46,079 nucleotides of DNA from Flavobacterium sp. UBA5153 (GCA_002413745.1 DHXP01000045.1:1-46079); one strand, 5' to 3'. Shown: positions 30,763 through 38,840, numbered from the stretch's first letter. Numbers and translations are program-made. The notes: a model not told the origin generated them from the sequence alone.

Positions 30763-31788
30763 ATGGAAAAAATAAAACCCAAAACGATTACCGAAAAAAC
30801 CAATTTACATCCCAGAAATCTACATCGATTGGGTTATAATTTTGAGCAATTAATTGTAAATTATCCTGAACTCCAGCACTTTGTTGCCACCAACGAACAC
30901 AACATTGACTCGAGTCCCGCTAGTTTGCGGGACGAACAGGCGAAGCAAACCGTTGATTTCAGTAATCCCGAAGCGGTAAAAGCTCTGAATAAAGCCTTAT
31001 TAATCACCTATTACGACATCCAGAATTGGGACATTCCAGAAAACTATCTTTGTCCGCCCATTCCCGGTCGAGTTGATTATATCCACTATGTCGCAGATTT
31101 ATTGGCTTCAAACAACAATGGAATTATTCCGGAAGGTGAAAACGTCCAAGTTTTAGATATTGGCATCGGAGCCAATTGCATTTATCCAATACTGGGGAAT
31201 TCCATTTATGGCTGGTCTTTTGTAGGCACAGAAATTGATGAAAAGGCCATTCAAAATTGCAAAAAAATCATTGAAGCCAATCCTCGATTAATTGACGCGA
31301 TAAGTTTACAACTACAAACTGAATCGCGTTTTATATTCAAAAACATAATTACATCTGAGGATAAATTTGCTCTCACGATATGCAATCCCCCATTCCATTC
31401 ATCCGAAGCGGAAGCAACAAAAAGCACGATCAGAAAAATCAATAATTTACAAAATACAAAAACGACAACCCGAGGCAGAGCCGAACAGAGCGAAGCTAAA
31501 CCAATTTTGAATTTTGGTGGACAAAATGCCGAATTATGGTGTGATGGAGGAGAATTGGGCTTCATAACAGAAATGATTTACGAAAGTGCCAAATACCCGA
31601 TGCAATGCCTTTGGTTTACCACTTTGGTTTCCAAAAAAGAGAATCTTTCCAGTTTATATAAAACTTTAAACAAAGTAAATGTTGTCGAAGTAAAAACCAT
31701 TGATATGGCTCAAGGCCAAAAAACCAGCCGCATCTTGGCTTGGACTTTTTTGAGTGAAGCCCAACAGAAAAATTGGAAGTTTGAGTAA
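30763..31788 (+). CDS. rlmF: 23S rRNA (adenine-1618-N6)-methyltransferase RlmF
   Basis: This 341-aa S-adenosylmethionine-dependent enzyme methylates A1618 of 23S rRNA. It carries LHPRNLHRLGYNFEQL, VDFSNPEAVKALNKALL, NWDIPENYLCPPIPGRVDYIHY split at the domain edge, the SAM motif VLDIGIGANCIYP, the catalytic NPPF motif and LNFGGQNAELWCDGGE. Compared with E. coli RlmF as I recall it, there are two extra loops: around residues 50-63 (SSPASLRDEQAKQT) and 235-247 (TTRGRAEQSEAKP). Both correspond to a repeat-like DNA element (see the repeat entries). The frame stays open, so the enzyme is probably functional. Confidence 0.92.
   Translation: MEKIKPKTITEKTNLHPRNLHRLGYNFEQLIVNYPELQHFVATNEHNIDSSPASLRDEQAKQTVDFSNPEAVKALNKALLITYYDIQNWDIPENYLCPPIPGRVDYIHYVADLLASNNNGIIPEGENVQVLDIGIGANCIYPILGNSIYGWSFVGTEIDEKAIQNCKKIIEANPRLIDAISLQLQTESRFIFKNIITSEDKFALTICNPPFHSSEAEATKSTIRKINNLQNTKTTTRGRAEQSEAKPILNFGGQNAELWCDGGELGFITEMIYESAKYPMQCLWFTTLVSKKENLSSLYKTLNKVNVVEVKTIDMAQGQKTSRILAWTFLSEAQQKNWKFE
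30908..30951 (+). repeat. Palindromic element R, copy 1, in frame inside rlmF
   Basis: gtcccgc (30914-30920) pairs with gcgggac (30927-30933), followed by gaacaggcgaagcaaacc. The same order occurs downstream of uvrB (copy R3, minus strand) and in part at 31468-31502. It encodes an extra loop absent from the E. coli protein as I recall it. Confidence 0.65.
31468..31502 (+). repeat. Element R, partial copy 2, in frame inside rlmF
   Basis: gccgaacagagcgaagctaa matches the distal half of copy 1 (gacgaacaggcgaagcaa) with small indels. The palindromic half is decayed. It encodes RGRAEQSEAK, again in a variable loop. Confidence 0.5.
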
Positions 31789-31835
31789 AATAAATAGAAT
31801 CCCTTTTTTTTGTAACTTCGTAAAAATATTTAATT

Positions 31836-32069
31836 ATGAATATTGCCGAATTAAAACAACGTTTGAAATCTAAAATTGACATTATTAATGATGATGCTTT
31901 TTTGAAAGCTCTTACCGTACTGGTTGAATCAAAAACGGAACATATAATTATGCTTTCAGAGGAACAAAAATTGGCAATAAAAAACTCTCAGAAAGAATAT
32001 TTGGAAGGAAATTATTTTGACAATGATTCCGTAAATAAAGAGATGGAAAAATGGTTGCGAGAAGAATAG
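31836..32069 (+). CDS. Small antitoxin-like protein, partner truncated
   Basis: This 77-aa protein starts MNIAELKQRLKSKIDIINDD and ends in a Gln/Glu-rich helix with EYLEGNYFDNDSVNKEMEKWL. It resembles the short antitoxins that precede RelE/ParE-type toxins in Bacteroidetes. The overlapping downstream reading frame (32051-32089) opens like such a toxin but stops after 12 codons. The toxin appears lost and this gene is an orphan. Family assignment rests on pattern and context. Confidence 0.6.
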   Translation: MNIAELKQRLKSKIDIINDDAFLKALTVLVESKTEHIIMLSEEQKLAIKNSQKEYLEGNYFDNDSVNKEMEKWLREE

Positions 32070-32089
32070 TTTGGACAGGGAAATTTTAA
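32051..32089 (+). pseudogene. Beheaded RelE/ParE-like toxin remnant
   Basis: ATG at 32051 overlaps the antitoxin end by 19 nt and reads MVARRIVWTGKF-stop. The pattern of a basic start followed by I-x-W resembles the first strand of ParE/RelE toxins. The rest is replaced by AT-rich sequence and the uvrB promoter. Confidence 0.45.
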
Positions 32090-32123
32090 GTTTTTCTAAA
32101 CTTTTTTTTCTTAAATTCCTCTG

Positions 32124-32131
32124 TATCTTTG
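32124..32131 (+). promoter_or_regulatory. -7 box of uvrB (TATCTTTG)
   Basis: An exact TAnnTTTG match 20 nt before ATG 32152. No LexA-type SOS box was recognised. Confidence 0.6.
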
Positions 32132-32151
32132 CATTTCCCAATCTTTATTAA

Positions 32152-34140
32152 ATGAAATTCCAAGTTGTATCCGATTATCAGCCAAAAGGCGACCAACCAC
32201 AAGCCATTGAAAAACTAACCCAAGGTATTGAGGCAGGCGAAAAATTCCAAACTTTACTTGGTGTTACCGGTTCAGGAAAGACTTTTACGGTGGCCAATGT
32301 CATTCAGGAAGTGCAACGTCCCACTTTGATTTTGGCACATAACAAAACCTTGGCGGCGCAATTGTACTCGGAATTCAAGCAGTTTTTCCCGAATAATGCC
32401 GTGGAATATTTCGTTTCTTACTACGATTATTACCAGCCCGAAGCATTTATGCCCGTTACCGGCGTTTTCATCGAAAAGGATTTATCCATTAACGAAGAAC
32501 TGGAAAAAATGCGTTTGAGCACTACCTCTTCCCTACTTTCGGGACGAAGAGACATCATAGTCGTAGCTTCGGTTTCCTGCATTTACGGTATTGGAAATCC
32601 CGTGGAATTCCAGAAGAATGTCATTACCATCGAGAAAAACCAAATTATTTCCCGCACCAAATTATTACACAGTTTAGTTCAAAGTTTATATTCCAGAACC
32701 GAAGCTGATTTCAATCCGGGAAACTTCAGAATCAAAGGCGACACGCTCGAAGTTTATCCGAGTTATGCCGATGATGCCTTCCGAATTCATTTTTTTGGCG
32801 ATGAAATCGAAGAAATTGAAGCTTTTGACGTCAAGACTTCACGAGTGATTGAAAGACACGAAAAACTTACCATTTATCCAGCGAATATGTTTGTGACTTC
32901 GCCCGATGTTTTGCAAAATGCAATTTGGGAAATCCAACAGGATTTGGTCAAACAAGTCGATTATTTCAAGGAAACTGGCAAACATCTCGAGGCCAAAAGA
33001 TTAGAAGAAAGAACCAATTTCGATTTAGAAATGATTCGCGAACTGGGTTATTGCTCCGGAATTGAAAACTATTCCCGTTATCTCGACGGAAGACAAGCCG
33101 GCACAAGACCCTTTTGTTTATTGGATTATTTTCCAAAAGATTTCTTGATGGTCGTTGACGAAAGTCACGTCACGCTTTCGCAAGTTCACGCGATGTATGG
33201 CGGCGACAGAAGCAGGAAAGAAAACTTGGTGGAATATGGTTTCCGACTTCCTGCCGCGATGGACAATCGCCCGTTGAAGTTTGAGGAATTCGAAGCGATG
33301 CAAAACCAGGTCATTTATGTTTCGGCGACACCTGCCGATTATGAATTACAAAAAACCGACGGTGTTTATATCGAACAGGTAATTCGACCAACTGGATTGT
33401 TGGATCCAATTATTGAAATTCGTCCAAGCCTGAATCAAATTGATGATTTGATAGAAGAAATTCAATCGCGAGCCGAAATTGACGAACGCGTTTTGGTTAC
33501 CACGTTGACCAAAAGAATGGCGGAAGAATTGGCCAAATACTTGACGAAAGTTTCCATCCGTTGCCGCTATATTCATTCGGATGTGGATACTTTGGAACGC
33601 ATCGAGATTATGCAAGATTTGCGAAAAGGAATTTTTGATGTTCTGATTGGCGTGAATTTATTGCGTGAAGGATTGGATTTACCCGAAGTTTCTTTGGTTG
33701 CCATTCTAGATGCCGACAAAGAAGGATTTCTGCGAAGCCATCGTTCGCTTACCCAAACCATTGGCCGTGCAGCGCGAAACCTCAACGGAATGGCAATTAT
33801 GTATGCCGACAAGATTACGGCTAGTATGCAAAAAACTATTGACGAAACCAATTACCGTAGAACGAAACAAATTAATTTCAACATTGAAAACAATCAAGTT
33901 CCCCAAGCTTTAAATAAGAAAATAGAAAGTGCCTTTACCAAAAATCCTTTGGTAGATTATGAATTAGGATACAATGCTTCTATTGCTGCAGAACCCAAAA
34001 CGGAATATCTTTCGAAACCCGAAATCGAAAAACGCATTCGTGAAAAACGAAAATCTATGGAGAAAGCGGCAAAAGATTTGGATTTTATGCAAGCCGCAAA
34101 ACTGCGTGACGACATCAAAGCCTTGCAGGTGCAGCTATAA
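32152..34140 (+). CDS. uvrB: Excinuclease ABC subunit B
   Basis: This 662-aa DNA repair helicase-like protein receives damaged DNA from UvrA and recruits UvrC. Present in order are Walker A GVTGSGKT (residues 37-44), the damage-probing beta-hairpin YYDYYQPEAFMP, the helicase DEAD-like VVDESH motif, YVSATPADYE, the motif V/VI region LLREGLDLPEVSL and TIGRAARN. The C-terminal UVR domain (about 625-660; EKRIREKRKSMEKAAKDLDF) binds UvrC. Full length; stands alone. Confidence 0.97.
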   Translation: MKFQVVSDYQPKGDQPQAIEKLTQGIEAGEKFQTLLGVTGSGKTFTVANVIQEVQRPTLILAHNKTLAAQLYSEFKQFFPNNAVEYFVSYYDYYQPEAFMPVTGVFIEKDLSINEELEKMRLSTTSSLLSGRRDIIVVASVSCIYGIGNPVEFQKNVITIEKNQIISRTKLLHSLVQSLYSRTEADFNPGNFRIKGDTLEVYPSYADDAFRIHFFGDEIEEIEAFDVKTSRVIERHEKLTIYPANMFVTSPDVLQNAIWEIQQDLVKQVDYFKETGKHLEAKRLEERTNFDLEMIRELGYCSGIENYSRYLDGRQAGTRPFCLLDYFPKDFLMVVDESHVTLSQVHAMYGGDRSRKENLVEYGFRLPAAMDNRPLKFEEFEAMQNQVIYVSATPADYELQKTDGVYIEQVIRPTGLLDPIIEIRPSLNQIDDLIEEIQSRAEIDERVLVTTLTKRMAEELAKYLTKVSIRCRYIHSDVDTLERIEIMQDLRKGIFDVLIGVNLLREGLDLPEVSLVAILDADKEGFLRSHRSLTQTIGRAARNLNGMAIMYADKITASMQKTIDETNYRRTKQINFNIENNQVPQALNKKIESAFTKNPLVDYELGYNASIAAEPKTEYLSKPEIEKRIREKRKSMEKAAKDLDFMQAAKLRDDIKALQVQL

Positions 34141-34144
34141 AAAC

Positions 34145-34186
34145 ATTGCTTCGGCAGTTCGTCCCTATAAATATCGGGACTCTCGT
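34145..34186 (-). repeat. Palindromic element R, copy 3, just after uvrB
   Basis: On the minus strand: cgagagtcccg, a short A/T loop, agggacgaactg, ccgaagcaatg. It shares gagtcccg, gggacgaac and cgaagcaa in the same order and spacing as copy R1 in rlmF. It begins 4 nt after the uvrB stop. Confidence 0.6.
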
Positions 34187-34326
34187 CTTATAAAAATTTA
34201 AAGGAGGTGTTAAAAGTCCTTTTGATGATTTGTAAAGCTTTTTTTATATATTAGCTAAACAAATAACAGTACCTTTTATGACTGGTATATACTAGTTAGC
34301 GGTCAGTTTAAAAAAACAATAAAAAC

Positions 34327-34446
34327 TTGAAAAACAGAAGATTAATAATAACGACAATTGTTTTCTTTATCTTAATTAATACATCGTACTATTGGAAAGT
34401 TGAACTTGAAATTTTCGCAATAATTGCGTTTCTAATATTACTATTA
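34327..34446 (+). pseudogene. 5' part of a membrane-protein gene split by an IS
   Basis: From TTG 34327 the frame reads LKNRRLIITTIVFFILINTS, then a second hydrophobic stretch EIFAIIAFLILL, and runs into the IS end. Joining codon 39 to the reading frame at 35443 restores a continuous protein of about 209 aa. Confidence 0.75.
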
Positions 34447-35442
34447 CCCGTTGGGTGTAATTAAATTATTTGTGTTTTAATATTATTTATTGGTCTATCA
34501 AAGATGAATTTATTAATAAATTGAACCAAAGTTAATGCTGTTATTTTAGCTAAAATTCTTGTTTTAAAACCTTGAAAAGATTTAGCATAATTTCGCCTAA
34601 TCATAAATTGGTCACACAATTGAGAGAATAATGTTTCTATTCTTTTCCTTGATTTTCTAAAAATATAGGGTTGTTTTTTATACCCAATTTGATTGATCCT
34701 CATAGGAGTTTCCAATTTTATATTTGCTGTTTCAAACAAATCTAATTGTAAGGTTGAAGATAAATAACCTCTATCTCCAAGCAACACACAATCAGACATT
34801 TAATATTTTAAATCTTTTAATAAATGTACATCGTGGACACTCGCTTTTGTAATATCTATTGATTGAAAAACTCCAGAAATAGTACAAACCCCGTGAAGTT
34901 TGTAACCATAAAACCAAGTGTTTTGTGATGCACAAAAACCTTTATCTGGAGCAGTTTGAAAATCATTTTTGCAAATTTTAATTCTATTATGACGAGCCAT
35001 TTTACAAATCTCAAGCGGCATACTATCAATGACAAAATAGTTCTCAAATTCTGTGAATTTCGAATATAAATGTTGTCTGATTTGCTCAGCAAAATAGAAT
35101 GATTTTTTTCTTCGTTTATTATACTGACTTCGCTCAATTAGATTAGTAATTTGTCCATTTTGCAACTGATTGAAAAATGAATTTTCGCTATCAATAGACA
35201 TATATTCAGAGGTTAAACTTAATGCAACTATCTCTAAATCAGACATTTTTAATCTTCTTCCAGCTCGGGTTTCTGTATTTAAAACAATATTCAAAGAACT
35301 TATAACTTCTAAAATTTTAAAATAATTTTTTACTATATTTGACATAAATATTGGTTGTTTAGCGACTTCAAGATACTGAATTTCAGTATCTTGACCAATA
35401 TTTATAACACTTTCTTTAAACTAAATAATTGCACCCAACGGG
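34447..35442 (-). mobile_element. IS982-family insertion sequence, about 1.0 kb
   Basis: Terminal inverted repeats start cccgttgggtg at 34447 and, reverse-complemented, at 35442; similarity continues to about 18 bp. The flanks read ttactatta on the left and ttactaatta on the right, an imperfect target duplication. It carries one minus-strand transposase frame broken by a stop. The element interrupts a membrane-protein gene. Confidence 0.88.
34461..35345 (-). pseudogene. IS982-family transposase with an in-frame stop
   Basis: The N-terminal 181 codons (MSNIVKNYFKILEVISS...) include the first catalytic Asp in YFVIDSMPLEICK. The C-terminal 112 codons include LLGDRGYLSS (second Asp) and RKRIETLFSQL (Glu). 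The halves are in the same frame and are divided only by TAA at 34800-34802, directly followed by ATG. One C-to-T change (Gln to stop) would explain it. The catalytic triad is thus split over two products, so the copy is probably inactive unless the stop is read through or TAAATG permits reinitiation and complementation. Confidence 0.85.
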
Positions 35443-35961
35443 TTACTAATTATCTTTATTGGACTTGGAGTAGCATTATTGCAACAACTATTTTATGCAT
35501 TTAAAGAAAGATTCAAAGACAAACAGAGATTGATTTCAATTGGCTTAATATTGATAGTTTTATGCTTGACAATTTACAGACCGTTTGGGCTTATTAACTA
35601 TGAAAAATTTGAAGGAAATGACATTTTAATTGCGGAAAGAGAGGGTATTGCGAACTGTATGACTTATATTAAATTAAAGGAAAATAATAATTTTACAAAT
35701 CGTGAATTTTGTTTCGGTGAGACGGAAATCAAAGGTGAATACAAAATAAAAAACGATACAATTTATTTTGATAATGTAAAATTTGGCAGAAGTGAAAATC
35801 ATTTTTTTAAATTTGCGCTTATTAGACCTTCAAAATTTTACAAAGACAATAAACATTTTGATTTGGTTTTGTTTAAAAACATAAAAGATACAATGGGTTA
35901 CGACCTTAGGATAACAAAAAATGAATTAGAAAAACTAACCCAAAAAAAGCCGAACCGCTAA
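35443..35961 (+). pseudogene. 3' part of the IS-split membrane-protein gene
   Basis: The frame continues LLIIFIGLGVALLQQLFYAF, another hydrophobic helix LISIGLILIVLCLTIYRPFG and a soluble domain (NYEKFEGNDILIAEREG... to the stop) of unrecognised family. Three N-terminal hydrophobic segments in all suggest a membrane-anchored protein with a C-terminal domain of about 125 aa. TTG 35479 could start a shorter product, but the natural start lies beyond the IS. Confidence 0.72.
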
Positions 35962-36005
35962 ACCTCGCTAGTGCAAGCGTCTCGTTCGCACCTAAAAAAA
36001 ATATA

Positions 36006-36077
36006 ACCCACAAAAAAAGCCCCAATCGGGCTTTTCATATTTTATTCCTCTTCATCAACCAAATGTGATTTCGAATA
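36006..36077 (-). pseudogene. Detached rluD 3' end plus terminator
   Basis: On the minus strand it reads YSKSHLVDEEE-stop, identical to the last codons of RluD, followed by the same 3' flank and an aaaagccc...gggctttttttgtgggt hairpin. It matches 36905-36975 at roughly 93%, the differences lying mostly in the hairpin loop. No upstream part of rluD is present. Confidence 0.88.
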
Positions 36078-36100
36078 ATTCCCACAATATTTATAGGATT

Positions 36101-36337
36101 TTAATTATCTTTAATCCAGTCGTATAAAAACTGAAGAGTTAATCCCATAGTTTTTAAATTAGTTTGAAGGTGTAATGCTGGAATTTCTTTATCTTGACTT
36201 CTATGTGTGATTGTTCTAAAACATCCTGGGCATTTCCAGTGCTCGTGTGAAGTTCCTTTATGCCTTTTTTGTGAACATCCTTGAGATTTTAAAAAGCGTT
36301 CCCAATCGCTAGTTTTAACTGGTCGATTATTTCCCAA
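36101..36337 (-). CDS. hicA: HicA-family mRNA interferase toxin
   Basis: This 78-aa protein fits HicA: KTSDWERFLKSQGCSQKRHKGTSHEHWKCPG holds the conserved GTSH catalytic-histidine motif of the dsRBD-like fold, and ALHLQTNLKTMG continues as in the family. HicA cleaves mRNA and is neutralised by HicB. The start is TTG at 36337, one nucleotide after the HicB stop; no ATG is available. The order, antitoxin first, is reversed from the classical hicAB order but not rare. The extra Cys pair in CPGC is unusual for HicA. Confidence 0.82.
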   Translation of the reverse strand: MGNNRPVKTSDWERFLKSQGCSQKRHKGTSHEHWKCPGCFRTITHRSQDKEIPALHLQTNLKTMGLTLQFLYDWIKDN

Positions 36338-36338
36338 A

Positions 36339-36740
36339 CTATGCTGCTTCTAAAATGGATTTCTTTACTTTTTCAGGATGGTCAAAATTTTGTAACACAC
36401 CATTTTCATCAACATAAGTTTTAGAAAATATTTTCCTAAAAAATTTATTCGCAACCCATCCAAGTTTGCTTAACTCTATTTTTCTTTGAACTTCATCTAT
36501 TTGGAATAAATCATCACATAGAGTTGTGACATTAATGTGTAAATCTTTAATTGAATCTTCTTCTGTTTGTCCATATCCAGAAACATTTAGTGAAGGAATA
36601 AGACTAACCCAAAATTCTCCCTGTTCACCCGTATAACACTTAAGATTACCAGTAAGTCCATTATGGGTCAAACGGATTTTTTCCTCAAACGTATTGTAAT
36701 TCTGCTTATCTGAAGAAACTTTAATATTAATGTAAGACAT
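36339..36740 (-). CDS. hicB: HicB-family antitoxin
   Basis: This 133-aa protein has the HicB-like degenerate RNase H fold at the N-terminus: EEKIRLTHNGLTGNLKCYTGEQGEFWVSLIPSLNVSGYGQTEEDSIKDL (in segments) carries the F/WVSxxPSLxVSGxGxTxEEA-type signature. The C-terminal part (WVANKFFRKIFSKTYVDENG) replaces the usual DNA-binding domain. It directly precedes hicA. Upstream, gtgtac and gtatacac (about 36760-36805) might be operator half-sites. The pair is bounded by two rluD ends. Confidence 0.8.
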   Translation of the reverse strand: MSYINIKVSSDKQNYNTFEEKIRLTHNGLTGNLKCYTGEQGEFWVSLIPSLNVSGYGQTEEDSIKDLHINVTTLCDDLFQIDEVQRKIELSKLGWVANKFFRKIFSKTYVDENGVLQNFDHPEKVKKSILEAA

Positions 36741-36904
36741 ACTTTATTGATTTAAAACGTGTACAAATAAACATAAAAAAAATTAACCGTATACACAATT
36801 TGTGAAATTATTATATAAAGCTACAAAAAATATGTCTCATAATCAGTAAACTATCAAACATAATCACTACACGAGCAAAATGCTTGCGCCAGCAACAAAA
36901 TCAT

Positions 36905-36939
36905 ACCCACAAAAAAAGCCCCATCAGGGCTTTTATATT
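36905..36939 (-). terminator. rluD terminator
   Basis: On the minus strand the stem aaaagccc / gggctttt with a short tgat-type loop ends in a T-run, directly after the rluD stop. A second copy lies at 36006-36040. Confidence 0.85.
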
Positions 36940-37980
36940 TTATTCCTCTTCATCAACCAAATGGGATTTCGAATAGCCTCGCCATTTTTCAATACAATCC
37001 TGAAAATCCTGTGGCAATTCCGTGTCAAAACGCATCATTTCGCCCGTTGTAGGATGCACAAAACCAAGCGTTTTTGCGTGCAAAGCCTGTCTTGGCAATG
37101 CCTTGAAACAATTATCGATAAATTGTTTGTATTTCGTAAACGTGGTTCCTTTCAAAATCAAATGACCGCCATAACGCTCGTCATTAAAAATAGGATGACC
37201 AATGTGTTTCATATGAACCCGGATTTGGTGCGTTCTTCCAGTTTCAAGAATACAGGAAACCAAAGTCACATAACCAAAACGTTCCAACACTTTGTAATGC
37301 GTCACGGCCGGTTTCCCAATTTCGGGATCGGCAAAAACCGCCATTTGCATGCGGTCTTTTACGTGGCGTGCAATGTTGCCTTCAATTGTTCCTTCATCGG
37401 CAACTACATTTCCCCAAACCAAGGCGATATATTCTCTTTCGGAAGTTTTGGCTTCAAATTGCTTGGCGAGATGCGTCATTGCGGCTTCGGTTTTGGCAAT
37501 CACCAAAAGTCCCGAAGTGTCTTTGTCAATTCGATGCACCAGTCCCGGACGTTCGCTGCTGTTCATTGGCAAATTCTCAAAATGAAACGCCAAGGCATTC
37601 ACCAGAGTTCCCGTATAATTCCCGTGACCTGGATGAACCACAAAATTGGGCGGTTTGTTCACCAGCAAAAGTGCGTCATCTTCATAAACAATATCCAGCG
37701 GAATATCTTCGGGGTCTACCCTATTTTCAAACGGCGGATGCGACAACATAATGCGCACCACGTCAAAGGGTTTTACTTTATAATTCGATTTTACGGCGAG
37801 GTCATTCACATAAATATCGCCGGCAGTTGCAGCATTCTGGATTTTATTTCGAGTAGCATTCGGAATCATATTCATCAAATATTTATCGATTCGCAAAAGC
37901 AATTGCCCTTTGGGAATGTCAAATCTATAATGCTCGAATAATTCGTCTTCTAAATCTGTAGTTTCAATATTATTTAACAT
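36940..37980 (-). CDS. rluD: 23S rRNA pseudouridine synthase RluD
   Basis: About 346 aa from ATG 37980 (MLNNIETTDLEDELFEHYRF). An upstream in-frame ATG at 38031 lies inside the preceding gene and is rejected. An N-terminal S4 domain (LLRIDKYLMNMIPNATRNKI) precedes the catalytic domain with HRIDKDTSGLLVIAK, whose Asp is the nucleophile. LETGRTHQIRVHMKHIGHPI is also intact. RluD makes the three pseudouridines in helix 69. Its start overlaps the PASTA gene stop by 11 nt, so translation is coupled. A detached duplicate of its 3' end lies beyond hicBA. Confidence 0.93.
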   Translation of the reverse strand: MLNNIETTDLEDELFEHYRFDIPKGQLLLRIDKYLMNMIPNATRNKIQNAATAGDIYVNDLAVKSNYKVKPFDVVRIMLSHPPFENRVDPEDIPLDIVYEDDALLLVNKPPNFVVHPGHGNYTGTLVNALAFHFENLPMNSSERPGLVHRIDKDTSGLLVIAKTEAAMTHLAKQFEAKTSEREYIALVWGNVVADEGTIEGNIARHVKDRMQMAVFADPEIGKPAVTHYKVLERFGYVTLVSCILETGRTHQIRVHMKHIGHPIFNDERYGGHLILKGTTFTKYKQFIDNCFKALPRQALHAKTLGFVHPTTGEMMRFDTELPQDFQDCIEKWRGYSKSHLVDEEE

Positions 37981-38584
37981 TTGCAGGTATTTCTTCTTTT
38001 GGTATTGCTGAACTATCCACTGGCTCGGCATAACTTTCTTTTCCGTCTCCCAGCACCAAATCTATTTTGGAGGCTTTCAAAACTCTGTCGCCCACTTTCA
38101 GGTTTCGTCCTTTGAAACGCATTTCAAGCACCATGTCTTTTCCAAGATTCGGAATATAAGTTATGGTTCCTTCTTCAAGACCCAATGATTTCAACGTTGG
38201 CACCGCTTCCCGATAGGTTTTTTGTATTAAATCCGGAATTTTCACTGACGAAAAACCCGAAGCATTTATTTTGATATATACTTTTCTTCCCACTTTTACT
38301 TTGGCATCGGGCAAAGGATCTTGCTCCACCACGCTGAACTTCGGAAAATTTTTATTGTAATCCACGCTATCCAAAAGCACATAATCCAGGTCCAATGCAT
38401 CCAGTTTTTCTTCCACTTGTTCTTCGCTCAATTTGGCTAAATTAGGCACCGTGATTTCGTGACCGTGATCCGTCGTGAAAGTCAACCAATGCATAAACAA
38501 ATAACCCAAAACAAAAATGATGGCAAGTGCAGCTAATGCCTGTGTAAAAAAGACACGGCTGGTAAGATATTTACGTACGCTCAT
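37970..38584 (-). CDS. PASTA-domain membrane protein
   Basis: About 204 aa from ATG 38584 (MSVRKYLTSRVFF). One transmembrane helix (about 14-34, ALAALAIIFVLGYLFMHWL) is followed by extracytoplasmic PASTA repeats: HEITVPNLAKLSEEQVEEKLDALDLDYVLLD (in part) and SSVKIPDLIQKTYREAVPTLKSLGLEEG. No kinase domain is attached, unlike PknB. PASTA modules bind muropeptides or beta-lactams in other proteins; here the role is unknown. It is co-transcribed with rluD and divergent from ddl-coaD. Confidence 0.88.
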   Translation of the reverse strand: MSVRKYLTSRVFFTQALAALAIIFVLGYLFMHWLTFTTDHGHEITVPNLAKLSEEQVEEKLDALDLDYVLLDSVDYNKNFPKFSVVEQDPLPDAKVKVGRKVYIKINASGFSSVKIPDLIQKTYREAVPTLKSLGLEEGTITYIPNLGKDMVLEMRFKGRNLKVGDRVLKASKIDLVLGDGKESYAEPVDSSAIPKEEIPANVK

Positions 38585-38605
38585 ATAATTTATTTTTATA
38601 AGTCG

Positions 38606-38613
38606 CAAAGATA
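38606..38613 (-). promoter_or_regulatory. -7 box of the PASTA-rluD unit (TATCTTTG)
   Basis: An exact TAnnTTTG match on the minus strand, 21 nt before ATG 38584. Confidence 0.6.
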
Positions 38614-38660
38614 AAGCTATTTCGTTCGAAAAAAAATTCTAATTTTGTTTATAGTTTCTG

Positions 38661-38729
38661 GGAGCTTTTTCCTGCTGTATGCTGTATCCACGCTAAAAAG
38701 CGTGGGATGCCGCTTCCATCAGGGCTAGG
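38661..38729 (-). ncRNA. Structured intergenic element, copy C
   Basis: Minus strand: cctagccctgatggaagc, ggcatcc, stem cacgct-tttt-agcgtg, then gatacagc and aggaaaaagctcc. The left flank matches copy A at 22 of 25 bases and the right flank at 21 of 28. The hairpin sequence is unrelated to copy A, yet it still forms a perfect stem. It lies in the divergent gap between the PASTA gene and ddl. Confidence 0.6.
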
Positions 38730-38840
38730 GCATCCGTTTAAAAACAACATTTAATTTAAAAACAGAACACCTATTTCAATTGACATTTACGATTTAAAAA
38801 ATTCGTGAAATTCATGAAATTCGTGGCAAAAAAAATAATT

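Noticed and set aside
36880-37941. 353-codon plus-strand ORF opposite rluD
   Set aside because: It is antisense to clear RluD domains, is rich in His/Phe/Arg as expected from a shadow frame, and begins in the rluD terminator.
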